A stretch of 64,000 bases of DNA, taken from contig NZ_RJMV01000001.1 in the NCBI RefSeq assembly GCF_003943735.1, positions 293,552 through 357,551 on the forward strand. Reading direction: 5' to 3'. Positions 36,082-45,505 of the stretch are shown in pieces (position 1 is the stretch's first letter; each line of letters opens with the position of its first letter). This stretch comes from Streptococcus sanguinis (GTDB taxonomy: Bacteria; Bacillota; Bacilli; Lactobacillales; Streptococcaceae). The translations under genes were made by a program, and so were the position numbers. Below the pieces are notes generated by a model that ran no database searches, was not told the origin of the DNA, and saw only the letters and a list, made by a program, of their open reading frames with translations.

Positions 36082-36121
36082 ATTATAGTATAAAAGCAGT
36101 CTTATTGTAAATGCGCTTTCA
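36082..36121 (-). promoter_or_regulatory. Internal promoter with cre-like site before cbiO
   Basis: In the 62-nt gap after cbiQ, minus-strand TTTACA (36111-36106), 18-nt spacer, TATAAT (36087-36082). A cre-like TGAAAGCGCATTTA (36121-36108, 12 of 14) overlaps the -35. It could drive cbiO-cbiP-pduO2-hem-cobUSC independently of the attenuated main promoter. Confidence 0.65.
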
Positions 36122-36796
36122 TTATTCACTGTGCTCTGCATCAAATCTTAGCGTCAGTACTTCATTTAAATGCTGATTATCATCTAGCAATTTAACAAAA
36201 AGAGTATTGGCTAATCTGCCCCAAGCTTGGTGTTGCTTCCTTTTATTGTAAAAGGAGAATTTCAAGTCCAAGGTATCCCGAATGGTCACAAACTCATAGA
36301 AGACCAGGAAAATAAAGCGATACATGAGGACAATCAAGTCTAGCAGTACCCGTGGCACATGCATGGCTTTAAAAAGCCGCAGCATCTGAGCAAAAGGCAC
36401 CGTCAGGACAAAGAAATAAGTCGAAACCAAAGATGAATAGATGCGCAAGAGGATAAAAATGGTCTGCTGAACAGAAGATTGGCTAATGCCCAGATAGCCC
36501 TGACCTAAAGGCAAGGCCAGCAAGAGCTGCTCCTGACTGTTCTGATAGGTCAAGACAAAGGTCAAGAGACTAATCAGGATAAAGATACTGGCATGCAGAT
36601 ACCACTTCAGATAGCGCAGCCACGGAAGCCGAGCCACATAGCAAGTCAGAGGCGCCACCAAGACGATAAGTCCTAGCTGCAGACTCCTGACACCAGAAAA
36701 GCTGGCAGCTAACAAGAGCAGATAGATGACAAATTTATAAGCAACCGGCAGATTTTTCAGCCGATTTTGATAGGCGTATTTATCAATCGCAAACAA
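36122..36796 (-). CDS. cbiQ: Cobalt ECF transporter transmembrane subunit CbiQ
   Basis: 224 aa polytopic membrane protein with the coupling helix motif ARLPWLRYLKWYL-like region and a KAMHVPRVLLDLIVLMYR motif. The start is TTG 36796 with AAGGAG 8 nt upstream. Couples CbiO to the CbiMN cobalt-binding part. Confidence 0.9.
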   Translation of the reverse strand: MFAIDKYAYQNRLKNLPVAYKFVIYLLLLAASFSGVRSLQLGLIVLVAPLTCYVARLPWLRYLKWYLHASIFILISLLTFVLTYQNSQEQLLLALPLGQGYLGISQSSVQQTIFILLRIYSSLVSTYFFVLTVPFAQMLRLFKAMHVPRVLLDLIVLMYRFIFLVFYEFVTIRDTLDLKFSFYNKRKQHQAWGRLANTLFVKLLDDNQHLNEVLTLRFDAEHSE

Positions 36797-36912
36797 GTGG
36801 AGGTCTCCTTTCTAGCTTTGTTTTTACCATGCCCCCAGTACAGAGCAGCTCCAGTCCCAAACAAGCTGAATCGCTATCAAGAACCAGAGCTCTCTCATAC
36901 TGTTGAAGGCTT

Positions 36913-37218
36913 TTATTTATGTTCAGAGTTTTCCTTTTGTTGGCCTTGCTTTTTCCCTTTGTGGTAGCCAATGACATAGAAGATGATACCCGCTCCGATA
37001 CTGCCTTGCAGGGTGAAGAGCAGACTTTCTACTTCCGGACCTGCTGGCTCAAAAATTGGTGAAAACCAAGGCTCATAGTCCTTTTGGATAGAGCTAATGG
37101 TTTTTTCAGCAGCGTCATCTGTTCCACTGTATTCCACACCCTTAGGTGCAAAGATAAAGGCAGCTAGAGTGACTGCTACTGCAGCCAAGATTAAGATGAT
37201 ATTCTTGTATTTTTTCAT
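36913..37218 (-). CDS. cbiN: Cobalt transport protein CbiN
   Basis: 101 aa with one N-terminal and one C-terminal membrane span and an extracellular loop holding [20 protein letters not shown], diagnostic of CbiN. Overlaps the cbiM stop by 4 nt. The 116-nt gap to cbiQ holds no recognised feature. Confidence 0.93.
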   Translation of the reverse strand: MKKYKNIILILAAVAVTLAAFIFAPKGVEYSGTDDAAEKTISSIQKDYEPWFSPIFEPAGPEVESLLFTLQGSIGAGIIFYVIGYHKGKKQGQQKENSEHK

Positions 37219-37949
37219 TTGAACAGACCTGCTCTTTCTTTGACATTTTCTGAGATTAAGTTATAGAGGACAACTGTCAGCAATCCTTCTACGATAGCGA
37301 TTGGGATTTGAGTAGTCAAGAAGACACCCATGAATTTCAGTGCAGAACCAACAAAGCCACTGTTAGCATCAGGGAAGACCAAACCGAGCTGGATAGAAGT
37401 TGTCGCATAAGTCGCCAAGTCCGCAATCACAGCACAGATAAAGATTGAAACCGGTGTAGAAAGCTTGATGGATTTAGCAAACTTGTAAACGAAATAACCA
37501 ACAAATGGACCAACCACTGCCATTGAGAATGCATTGGCACCCAGAGTTGTCAAGCCGCCGTGAGCCAAGAGAAGGGCTTGGAAGAGCAAGCAAATGGTTC
37601 CCAAAACGCTGATAACGGATGGGCCAAACATAGCTGTCCCCAGACCAACCCCGGTCGGATGCGAACTAGATCCTGTAACAGACGGAATCTTCAAAGAAGA
37701 CAGGATAAAGATAAAGGCACCGGACAAGGCCAGCATAGTCTTGGAATTTGGATCCTCTGCAACAATTTTCTTGATGCGCATCAAGCCGACTACAAAGAAA
37801 GGCAGGAATACGGCGAACCAGAAGATACACCAAAAGAGCGGAAGATAGCCTTCCATGATATGCATAGCTGACACAGACTGGGTACTCAGTACCGCCAAAA
37901 TAGCCAGCAGGGCAACAAAAGTTACTTTTTTATTTTTTAATAGTTTCAT
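37215..37949 (-). CDS. cbiM: Cobalt ECF transporter substrate-binding subunit CbiM
   Basis: 244 aa from ATG 37949 (AAAGGA 7 nt upstream); the frame opens further up at [13 protein letters not shown]. Mature sequence MHIMEGYLP follows a cleavable signal (STQSVSA), as in Gram-positive CbiM; the N-terminal His residues bind Co2+. Six to seven membrane spans, with [17 protein letters not shown] conserved. Confidence 0.93.
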   Translation of the reverse strand: MKLLKNKKVTFVALLAILAVLSTQSVSAMHIMEGYLPLFWCIFWFAVFLPFFVVGLMRIKKIVAEDPNSKTMLALSGAFIFILSSLKIPSVTGSSSHPTGVGLGTAMFGPSVISVLGTICLLFQALLLAHGGLTTLGANAFSMAVVGPFVGYFVYKFAKSIKLSTPVSIFICAVIADLATYATTSIQLGLVFPDANSGFVGSALKFMGVFLTTQIPIAIVEGLLTVVLYNLISENVKERAGLFK

Positions 37950-38018
37950 GTTTTTTTCCTTTTCTAAGAGCCTGAGCTCACAAGAATGAATCTTCATCCT
38001 TGAACATAGACTCTGATT

Positions 38019-38720
38019 TTAAAAAATCTTCTTTTTCACGAGGAAGGTAGTAAAATAAGGCAGCTTGGTTTCTAATGTGATTCCTTCAAGGCCCAGCAGA
38101 GTCTGCTGCTTATCCGTCGAAGAGTTGCTAACCATAAAAGTCTGCTGCAAGAGACCGATCTTTTCAAGCAGAGGCAGGACTGTATCCAGGTGATTGGCTA
38201 CCTTCATGATCACAATCGAGTCATGTAGCTCAAGCGCCGCCTCAATCTTCTCAGCAGAAGCCGTAGCCGGCATGACCGCCAGAGACTCCTCATCCATGGT
38301 CAGGGGCTGACCTAGCTCAGAAGCCATGCTGCAAAAAGAGGTAATGCCAGGGATGGTCTGACAGTCGATTTCCTTTTCCAACAGAGCCAGCAGATAGCTG
38401 TAAGTGCTGTAGACCATGGGGTCTCCCAATGTGACAAAGCCGACATTCTTGCCAGACTTGACATCCTCTGCGATTTCAGCAGAGATGGCCTGCCACTGGA
38501 CTTCTTTGGTCGAATTGGAACGGACCATAGGGAAATGCCGCTGCTTGATTTCCAGATGCTCTTTCAGATAGGGCTCCGCAATGCCTAATGCAAAGCTCTT
38601 GCTTCCCTTCTTAGCCTCTGGTGTATAGAGAATATCTAAGTCTTCCAAAAGCCGACTGGCCTTGACAGTTACTAGCTCGCTATCACCCGGTCCCACACCA
38701 ATTCCGTAAAATTTCGCCAT
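38019..38720 (-). CDS. cbiL: Cobalt-precorrin-2 C20-methyltransferase CbiL
   Basis: 233 aa. KFYGIGVGPGDSELVTVKA and VTLGDPMVYSTYSYL are SAM-binding motifs of corrin methyltransferases, with PGITSFCSMAS. Methylates C20 of the cobalt-isobacteriochlorin. AGGAGG lies 5 nt before the ATG. Confidence 0.93.
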   Translation of the reverse strand: MAKFYGIGVGPGDSELVTVKASRLLEDLDILYTPEAKKGSKSFALGIAEPYLKEHLEIKQRHFPMVRSNSTKEVQWQAISAEIAEDVKSGKNVGFVTLGDPMVYSTYSYLLALLEKEIDCQTIPGITSFCSMASELGQPLTMDEESLAVMPATASAEKIEAALELHDSIVIMKVANHLDTVLPLLEKIGLLQQTFMVSNSSTDKQQTLLGLEGITLETKLPYFTTFLVKKKIF

Positions 38721-38729
38721 TCCTTCCTC

Positions 38730-39494
38730 CTATTCGATGATTTCTTCTAAATGCTGGATGTAGAGCTGCTGAACCTCAGGGTATTCGCCCAGGCCGACCA
38801 GATGGGCCTTGACCTCATATCCCTTCTCCTTGAAGAAGTGATACCAAGAACCTTCCTCATCTGAGCTCATATCATTGGTCGCATGGTCGCCCGCTACCAG
38901 CATGAAAGGTGCCAGATGCACTTCTCGGACGCCCTCTTTCTTCAGTTCCTGCTCAATCAGCTCAACTGGAGGATAGCTCTCTACACAACCGACATAGACT
39001 GAGCTTCCCTTCAGCATATGATCCAAGGCTGCATAAGCTGTAAAAGCATAATGCTGGCTGCCGTGGCCCATCAAAACTGTTGCTGCATCTTGCCCCTGGC
39101 CATACCGTTCCAGCAGAATATCCTTGACAGCCTCATAGTCTTCCTGGCTGTTGAGCAGAGGCTTGGCAACGACCAGCTTTTTAAAAGCTGATTCAAACTC
39201 TTTGGCTTGGGCAAGAATCTTCTCATACTCGCTGCCCAAAATGACATGGAGAGGCTGGATATAGACCTCTTCAGTACCCGCTTCCAAGAGCTGCTCCAAA
39301 ACCTCTTTGACCGTAGGAATATCTAGACCTTCCTGCTTCTTAATCCGCCGTCTAACGACATTGGAGGTAAAAGCTCGGTGGACCGGATAGTCTGGAAAAT
39401 GTTCCTGAATGGCCTGCTCGCAAGCCTCGATTGTTTTTCGTCTGGTCTCGGGATAGGTCGTTCCGAAACTGACTACTACTATAGCTTTACTCAT
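38730..39494 (-). CDS. cbiK: Anaerobic sirohydrochlorin cobaltochelatase CbiK
   Basis: 254 aa from ATG 39494 (MSKAIVVVSFGTTYPETR), with AAAGGA 8 nt upstream; the longer open frame lies inside cobA-hemD. Metal-site residues are visible in MGHGSQHYAF and VAGDHATND. Inserts Co2+ into sirohydrochlorin, committing it to the early-cobalt route. Confidence 0.94.
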   Translation of the reverse strand: MSKAIVVVSFGTTYPETRRKTIEACEQAIQEHFPDYPVHRAFTSNVVRRRIKKQEGLDIPTVKEVLEQLLEAGTEEVYIQPLHVILGSEYEKILAQAKEFESAFKKLVVAKPLLNSQEDYEAVKDILLERYGQGQDAATVLMGHGSQHYAFTAYAALDHMLKGSSVYVGCVESYPPVELIEQELKKEGVREVHLAPFMLVAGDHATNDMSSDEEGSWYHFFKEKGYEVKAHLVGLGEYPEVQQLYIQHLEEIIE

Positions 39495-39507
39495 GACCTG
39501 TATCCTT

Positions 39508-40947
39508 TCAGAGAATTTCCCGACATTTGTCAATGATGGAAGCAATGGTCGCTTCATCTGTCTCAACAATCTTGCTAAAGCCTGCTTCTTCTAAAACAGC
39601 CCGCGTGCTGGCACCCATGACAACGATTGGAACATCCTTCCAGTCATATCCAGCTTCTTGACTGGCTGCGACAAAGTTCATGGCCGCAGCAGAGTTCGGA
39701 AGACAGACAACTTCAATCTCTGACCAATTGTCACTGCTAATCTGACTGTCAAAGGCCAGTCTGTGACTAGCAATAATCGGCAGCGAATAGAGTTCTGCCA
39801 GACTGGCTTTCTTATGCTCAGCTGTCAGAATATACCAGTTGCCGCCTTCTTTTTCAAGAGTAGCTGCAAAATCCGCATCCGACTGCTGAGGCGTCATCCG
39901 ATCCAGCACAATCCCGCTCGCTTCGATAGATTTAGCCGTATGATGACCAATAGCTGCAAAGCGGATGTGCGGCAGACTGCGCAAATCTTTGCCTGCCTTG
40001 CGTAGGGCTTTCAAGAAGAGCGGCCAGCTCTGCATATCTGCAAAGAGGAGGCCATCTACCTGCTCCAAATCCGGCAGAGGCAATTCTAACTCTTCAACCA
40101 AATCTCGAGCTGGGAAAGTGGTCAGCGCAGCTCCAGCATCCTTGAGCAAGCGAGGAAGTCTGCCAGTCTCTGACTGTTGGATAAGGGTTTTCCGACCGAA
40201 AAGCGGCAGATTCTCATGGAAATTCAGCTGCTGTCTATAGGCTACGACATCACCTACTACGATGACACTCGGTGCCTTAAAGTCCTCAGCTTCTGCTAGT
40301 TCTACTATGTTACCCAAGGTTCCGTCCACCGAGCGCTGCTGAGGATGGGTTCCCCATTCAACGATGGCGGCTGGCTTGTCCTTGCCATAGCCTCTAGCCG
40401 TTAGCTCTTGGACAATGGTAGGCAGATTTTTCATGCCCATGAGGAAGAGCAGGGTTCCTTTGAGCTCAGAAATTGCTTCCCAATTGAGCATCTCTGTCTC
40501 ATCCTTGAGATGGGCTGTAAAAACATGAAAGCTAGTCGCTACATCCCGATAAGTCATAGGAATCCCTGCATAGGTCAGACCAGCCACAGCAGAGGTGATA
40601 CCTGGCACCACTTCAAAGTCCACGCCAGCTTCCACCAGCTTGACTCCTTCTTCTCCGCCTCGACCAAAGATATAGGGATCACCGCTCTTGAGGCGGACTA
40701 CCCGCTTGCCCTGACGGGCTTTTTCGATAAGAATCTTTTCAATCTCTTCCTGTCGGATGCAGGGCTGGCCTGGCTTTTTACCGACATCTATCTTTTCGCA
40801 GTCAGACTTTAGATGCCGAAAGAGCTCCTGATTGACCAAGCGGTCAAAGACCAAGACATCTGCTTCTTGAAGCCGTCTCTTGCCTTTGAGGGTCAACAAC
40901 TCCGCATCGCCTGGACCTGCTCCCAGTAATGTTACTAAACCGGACAT
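39508..40947 (-). CDS. cobA: CobA-HemD fusion: uroporphyrinogen-III C-methyltransferase / synthase
   Basis: 479 aa. Residues 1-250 are the SAM-dependent methyltransferase (VTLLGAGPGDAELLTLKG, RLKSGDPYIFGRGGEE, VPGITSAVAGLTYAGIP) that methylates C2 and C7. About 255-479 is a HemD domain (FAAIGHHTAKSIEASG, VVCLPNSAAAMNF). Such fusions are common in Firmicutes. A separate hemD also exists at 29859-30584. Confidence 0.93.
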   Translation of the reverse strand: MSGLVTLLGAGPGDAELLTLKGKRRLQEADVLVFDRLVNQELFRHLKSDCEKIDVGKKPGQPCIRQEEIEKILIEKARQGKRVVRLKSGDPYIFGRGGEEGVKLVEAGVDFEVVPGITSAVAGLTYAGIPMTYRDVATSFHVFTAHLKDETEMLNWEAISELKGTLLFLMGMKNLPTIVQELTARGYGKDKPAAIVEWGTHPQQRSVDGTLGNIVELAEAEDFKAPSVIVVGDVVAYRQQLNFHENLPLFGRKTLIQQSETGRLPRLLKDAGAALTTFPARDLVEELELPLPDLEQVDGLLFADMQSWPLFLKALRKAGKDLRSLPHIRFAAIGHHTAKSIEASGIVLDRMTPQQSDADFAATLEKEGGNWYILTAEHKKASLAELYSLPIIASHRLAFDSQISSDNWSEIEVVCLPNSAAAMNFVAASQEAGYDWKDVPIVVMGASTRAVLEEAGFSKIVETDEATIASIIDKCREIL

Positions 40948-40965
40948 TTTTTCTCCTTTTATTAG

Positions 40966-41715
40966 CTATTTTGTCAGATAAGCCTCTAATTCTTCTAAGT
41001 TAGAAACCATCTGTGGATAGGCCACAATTGGCCGAGAGATGATAATGCAGTCCATCCCCAGCTCTTGACAGCCATCAATCTTTTCACGAATACCACCGAC
41101 GGTACCGCTCTCCTTGGAAACAAAGACATCTGCTCCCGAGCGCAGCAAGAGCTCTTTATTGCACTCTTTGGAAAATGGAGCCTTAATCGCATCAATCTGA
41201 TCCGCTACCAGTCCCAGCTGCTCACAAGCCAGAAGCACTTCCGAAGTCGGCAGAACGCGAACAACAATCCGCTGCTCTGGCAGCCCATTGACAAAGAGCG
41301 GCAGGGTCTTGCTGCCTGTTCCTAGATAAACAGTCTTGTAGCCGCGCTTGGCAATCTCATCAATCGCTTCTTGGGTCGAATGCACCACGATGGCTCCGCT
41401 CAAATCCAAGGTCGCCTGACGCTCAAAGCGCAGGTAAGATACACCAGCCATCTCTGCCGCCCGAATGGCTTCCTTGGACACAATGTCCGCAAAAGGATGG
41501 GTTGCATCAATGATTTCATCCACATCATTCTCTTTGATAAAGGCAACCATGTCCTCGGCTGTCAGCCGGCCCTGAATGACCGGCTGGCCGAATTTGGAAG
41601 CCAAGTGCCGGCCGTAGTCTGTGACAACAGAACTGGTCACATCAATCTTCAAGCGGTCAAGCACTTCTAAAATAGCGGTGCTGTCAGATGTCCCTCCCAG
41701 CAGTAATTTCATCAT
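40966..41715 (-). CDS. cbiJ: Cobalt-precorrin-6A reductase CbiJ
   Basis: 249 aa. Starts LLLGGTSDSTAILE, the nucleotide-binding loop of CobK/CbiJ; IDATHPFAD is the family motif. NAD(P)H-dependent reduction of the macrocycle. Start ATG 41715 overlaps the cbiH stop (ATGA), with GAGG 9 nt upstream. Confidence 0.93.
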   Translation of the reverse strand: MMKLLLGGTSDSTAILEVLDRLKIDVTSSVVTDYGRHLASKFGQPVIQGRLTAEDMVAFIKENDVDEIIDATHPFADIVSKEAIRAAEMAGVSYLRFERQATLDLSGAIVVHSTQEAIDEIAKRGYKTVYLGTGSKTLPLFVNGLPEQRIVVRVLPTSEVLLACEQLGLVADQIDAIKAPFSKECNKELLLRSGADVFVSKESGTVGGIREKIDGCQELGMDCIIISRPIVAYPQMVSNLEELEAYLTK

Positions 41716-42437
41716 AAAGTATATCCTCGAGGTGTGATCATGCGTCCGTTTTTAACATAAGTTTCTTTGTTACCAACGATAACGATTGTCGTCATATCTA
41801 CCAAAGTTTCATCCAAGTCTTTGATAGTCGTCAAGATGATTTCCTCATCCTTACGGCCAATGTCCTTACCGATACCGACAATCGTATCCTCTGATTTGTA
41901 CTCAGACATGATAGAAAGTGCTTTTGTCAGATGGTCTGGACGTCCTTTACTCCGAGGGTTATAGAGGCAGACTACAAAGTCACCTTGAGCTGCGGCATGT
42001 AGACGCTTCTCAATCATTTCCCAAGGAGTCATCAAGTCACTCAGACTGATATGACAGAAGTCATTCATAAGAGGAGCTCCCATAGCAGCAGCGGCACCCA
42101 GACTAGCTGTAATACCTGGAACAACCTTAACTTCTACATCATTGGCATCTCCCAGCAATTCTAAAATCAAGCCAGCCATTCCATAGACTCCGGCATCTCC
42201 ACTGGAAACAACTCCGACATTTTTGCCAGTCTCTCTAGCCAAATCAATAGCCTTTTGACAACGGTCGATTTCCTGACGCATACCATTCGCTACGAGCTCC
42301 TTGTCCTTGACCAAATCAAGAATCAACCGCATATAAGTCGAGTAGCCGACGATAATTTCACAATCGGCTATAGCAGCCAATGCTTCTTGTGACATCAATT
42401 CTTCTTTACCTGGGCCTAATCCGATAACGTATAGCAT
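41712..42437 (-). CDS. cbiH: Cobalt-precorrin-3 C17-methyltransferase CbiH
   Basis: 241 aa. LYVIGLGPGKEELMS and VVSSGDAGVYGMAGL, PGITASLGAAAAMGAPL and VCLYNPRSKGRP are CbiH/CobJ signatures. Methylates C17 with ring contraction. The 76-nt gap to cbiG holds no clear promoter. Confidence 0.94.
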   Translation of the reverse strand: MLYVIGLGPGKEELMSQEALAAIADCEIIVGYSTYMRLILDLVKDKELVANGMRQEIDRCQKAIDLARETGKNVGVVSSGDAGVYGMAGLILELLGDANDVEVKVVPGITASLGAAAAMGAPLMNDFCHISLSDLMTPWEMIEKRLHAAAQGDFVVCLYNPRSKGRPDHLTKALSIMSEYKSEDTIVGIGKDIGRKDEEIILTTIKDLDETLVDMTTIVIVGNKETYVKNGRMITPRGYTL

Positions 42438-42513
42438 ATATTTTTTCTCCTTTATGGGTATGATAAAATTTTATAAGGGCAGTTGGTTCATAAGACCGTC
42501 TGCTCTTTTTGAT

Positions 42514-43575
42514 TTACTTTTTGGTTATTGCTTTTGCAAGCGCATAGGTACAGCCGTTCTTGGCAAAGCGCTCTGTCAGGACTTGACCCTGACTGGCCAA
42601 ATCTGCGCTGGCCAAGGCGACACTGCCGACTCCGACTGTCTTTTTGACAAATTCTGACTGAGGATAGCGGTCTGCTACGACAGACAGCTCCTCCTTGCTA
42701 AAGGTCTCAAAGGGACAGCCCAATTCCTCAGCCAAGGCCAAAATAGCTGCTTCGTCCTTCTTGACATCAATGCTGACGATTTTGGAAATCTCACTGGCAG
42801 AAATGCCCTGCTGCTGACAAAATTCCTCAAAGCCCTCTCGGAAGACAGCAGGAGACACATCCTTTCTCGCTCCAACTCCTAAGATATAGGGTTGAGGATA
42901 GATGAGAGCCAGATTGTCTCTTTGAATGTCCTTTTTTTCTGTAGTCAGCAGAATCAGCGGGTCTGTTCCCTTGAGAACAGCCGCAAGTTCTTCCTCATCC
43001 ACCAGAGTCAGACCGCGAAGATCGGTAACCCAATCCTTTTCCTGATAGAAATAGACTTTTCGGCCGCTGCCTAGATAGCTGTTGAAAGGTTTGATGAACT
43101 CTCTCAATTCCGGTCGCCAGCCATTGACTGATTGGGCCAGATTGTCCAGAGCTGTTACATTCTGCACATCTGTCGCTGTCGTGATAACAGGATTGGAACC
43201 GAGCAATTCTGCGATGTCTAGCGTCACTTGATTGGCTCCGCCTAGATGTCCGCTCAGCAGGCTGATGACATTGGTCGCTTTCTCATCCATGACAACCACT
43301 GCTGGGTCAGTCGCTTTGTCTTTCAAGACCGGAGCAATAGCTCGCACAACTGCCCCGATAGCCATGATACAAATGAGGACATCCACTTCCTGAAAGAGCT
43401 GACCAAGCGCCTCAATCACACGTCCTTCGATGGCAATGACCCTGTCATCTGCCAAGCGAGGCGTCGTATAGATAGGAATTTCCTTGCCCAACTTTTCTCG
43501 CAGGGTCAGAGCCAAGTCCTTGCCGACCGCTGTCACTGTTGCAATTGCGTAGCGAGGTTGAGAATTACTTGGCAT
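42514..43575 (-). CDS. cbiG: Cobalt-precorrin-5A hydrolase CbiG
   Basis: 353 aa from ATG 43575 ([18 protein letters not shown]); this start overlaps the cbiF stop by 11 nt. An upstream in-frame ATG (MSSDGG) is possible. Contains [17 protein letters not shown] and [14 protein letters not shown], typical of CbiG. Opens the lactone and releases C20 as acetaldehyde. Confidence 0.92.
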   Translation of the reverse strand: MPSNSQPRYAIATVTAVGKDLALTLREKLGKEIPIYTTPRLADDRVIAIEGRVIEALGQLFQEVDVLICIMAIGAVVRAIAPVLKDKATDPAVVVMDEKATNVISLLSGHLGGANQVTLDIAELLGSNPVITTATDVQNVTALDNLAQSVNGWRPELREFIKPFNSYLGSGRKVYFYQEKDWVTDLRGLTLVDEEELAAVLKGTDPLILLTTEKKDIQRDNLALIYPQPYILGVGARKDVSPAVFREGFEEFCQQQGISASEISKIVSIDVKKDEAAILALAEELGCPFETFSKEELSVVADRYPQSEFVKKTVGVGSVALASADLASQGQVLTERFAKNGCTYALAKAITKK

Positions 43576-44338
43576 GGCTGCTCTTCCCCCGTCTGAACTC
43601 ATGCTGAAAATCTGCATGGTAGAGCTTGGAATAGTAGAATTCCTGACCTAAAAAGTCACCGACCAAAATCAAAGCTGTCTTTCTAATCTTAGCTTCCTTG
43701 ACTTTCTCAGCAATGTTAGTCAAATCGCCAAAGACCTTCTTTTCATCCGGCCAAGTCGCCTTGTAAATGACTGCTACAGGCGTTTCTGGAGGATAGCCAC
43801 CCTCGATTAGCTCGCTGACAACCTTTTCAATGCCTTGAACGGACAGGAAGATGGCCATAGAGGTCCGATGCTGAGCATAGCTTTTCAGGGATTCCCGATC
43901 TGGCACAGGCGTCCGGCCAGCCATCCGAGTGATGATGAGGCTTTGAGAAACCTCTGGCACGGTATACTCTGCCCCGATACTGGAAGCAGCTCCCAGAAAA
44001 GAACTGACGCCCGGCGTACAGTCAAACTCTATGTCGCGCTTCTTCATCTCTTCGATCTGCTCTCGAATGGAGCCATAAATGGAGAAATCTCCCGTCTGCA
44101 GGCGAACTACATCTTTACCAGCCTTGACTCCAGCCTCCATGACATCGATGATTTCCATCAAGTGCATGCTAGCGCTGTCGTGAATCTCAGCCCCTTCTTT
44201 ACAGTAGTTCAGCAGGTCTGGATTGACCAAGGATCCCGCGTAAATGACCACATCAGCCTCAGACAGCTGCTTGTAACCTTTTAGCGTAATCAGCTCCACA
44301 TCACCTGGGCCTGCTCCAACAAAATGTACTTTGGACAT
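43565..44338 (-). CDS. cbiF: Cobalt-precorrin-4 C11-methyltransferase CbiF
   Basis: 257 aa from ATG 44338, which shares its A with the cbiT stop (TGATG). [33 protein letters not shown] and [18 protein letters not shown] are CbiF/CobM motifs. Methylates C11. Confidence 0.94.
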   Translation of the reverse strand: MSKVHFVGAGPGDVELITLKGYKQLSEADVVIYAGSLVNPDLLNYCKEGAEIHDSASMHLMEIIDVMEAGVKAGKDVVRLQTGDFSIYGSIREQIEEMKKRDIEFDCTPGVSSFLGAASSIGAEYTVPEVSQSLIITRMAGRTPVPDRESLKSYAQHRTSMAIFLSVQGIEKVVSELIEGGYPPETPVAVIYKATWPDEKKVFGDLTNIAEKVKEAKIRKTALILVGDFLGQEFYYSKLYHADFQHEFRRGKSSHAK

Positions 44339-44907
44339 CAATTAGCCTCTCTTTCTTTTTTCTTACAGGAAACGATAATAGTCGGATTCTGAGGCTTGAA
44401 ATAGTGCCCCTTGCCTATACCTGTCCAGCGACTAGCCTGAACTGATACAATCTCTAGATCCTCCCAGTCCATCTGCTCCGCTATTTGAGCTGCTTCCAGA
44501 GCATTCTCCAGCAGGATAAAGTTCAAGACCAGCCGACCGCCCGGCTCCATGAGCTGGGCACACCAGTCAAAAATCTCCTGCATATTGCCTCCAGTTCCTC
44601 CAACAAAAATGGCATCAAAACTACCTTCCAGCTCAATCGGAGCCAGGCCTTGATGGAGACGGACATTGTGGCAGCCAAAGTGCTGGATATTCTCCTGAGT
44701 CAAGGCCACCGCGTCTTCATTGCGCTCCACTGCTACCACTTCCAGTTCTGGATAGGTTCGAGCTGCCTGAATCGTGACACTGCCAGTTCCAGATCCGACA
44801 TCCAGCATGCGCTTAGCTCGATGCAGCTCCAACTTATCCAAACTGATGGCTCTGACTTCTTCCTTAGTCATAGGGACTTTAGCCCTGATAAATTCCGAAT
44901 CCCTCAT
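44338..44907 (-). CDS. cbiT: Cobalt-precorrin-6B C15-methyltransferase (decarboxylating) CbiT
   Basis: 189 aa. Class I SAM methyltransferase with [16 protein letters not shown] at the start (the CbiT signature) and [15 protein letters not shown]. Methylates C15 and decarboxylates the C12 acetate. Separate from cbiE here, whereas in aerobes the two are fused as CobL; it overlaps cbiE by 29 nt. Confidence 0.94.
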   Translation of the reverse strand: MRDSEFIRAKVPMTKEEVRAISLDKLELHRAKRMLDVGSGTGSVTIQAARTYPELEVVAVERNEDAVALTQENIQHFGCHNVRLHQGLAPIELEGSFDAIFVGGTGGNMQEIFDWCAQLMEPGGRLVLNFILLENALEAAQIAEQMDWEDLEIVSVQASRWTGIGKGHYFKPQNPTIIVSCKKKEREAN

Positions 44908-45505
44908 CTAATACTACCACCACATTCATTTCATATTCTCTGTCTTCTACCTCACTCGCAGGCAGAATAGTAATGCGCTCATCTTCATAACTCAGCTGCT
45001 CGCCGATAACTATTACCTTATCCAAGCCTCTTTTAACAGCCTCTTGAGCAATCTCGTAGGGGCCAACTTTCTGATCGGTCACCATAAAGACTTTTGACAG
45101 ACTCATAATCAAGTCAAAGTTAGGCACCTTAGCATGGCTACTCGTCAGATAAGCATCGTTCATCGGCAGAGCAATCCTACTGGCCAGATACTGCATGGCA
45201 CTGATTCCCGGCGAGATGACCACGCGCCCCTTGAACTTCTCTGACAGCCATTTGCCCAAACCGTAAATTAGCGGGTCGCCTGAGGCCAGATATAAAATTT
45301 CCTCATCCTCACCAAAGCTCTCCAGCAATTCTGCCAGCGCAGCTAATTTTTTAGGAGGGACTAGGCCCTTATCCTTATAAGCCGGCGGTAAAATTTCCAG
45401 ATGGCGTTCACTTCCCAAAATGCGGTCAGCCTTTTCAAAATAGGCTTCCTGTCCCAGAAGACCATAGCTCGGATCTCCCGGACCAATTCCGATAACATAA
45501 ATCAT
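44879..45505 (-). CDS. cbiE: Cobalt-precorrin-7 C5-methyltransferase CbiE
   Basis: 208 aa from ATG 45505, which overlaps the cbiD stop (ATGA) and has AAGGAGG 7 nt upstream; the in-frame ATG at 45511 is too close to that site. YVIGIGPGDPSYG and ASGDPLIYGLGKWL, PGISAMQYLASR are methyltransferase motifs. Confidence 0.93.
   Translation of the reverse strand: MIYVIGIGPGDPSYGLLGQEAYFEKADRILGSERHLEILPPAYKDKGLVPPKKLAALAELLESFGEDEEILYLASGDPLIYGLGKWLSEKFKGRVVISPGISAMQYLASRIALPMNDAYLTSSHAKVPNFDLIMSLSKVFMVTDQKVGPYEIAQEAVKRGLDKVIVIGEQLSYEDERITILPASEVEDREYEMNVVVVLDEGFGIYQG

Noticed and set aside
36797..36912. Extra small gene between cbiN and cbiQ
   Set aside because: The only frames are short, lack ribosome sites and show no homology-like motifs.
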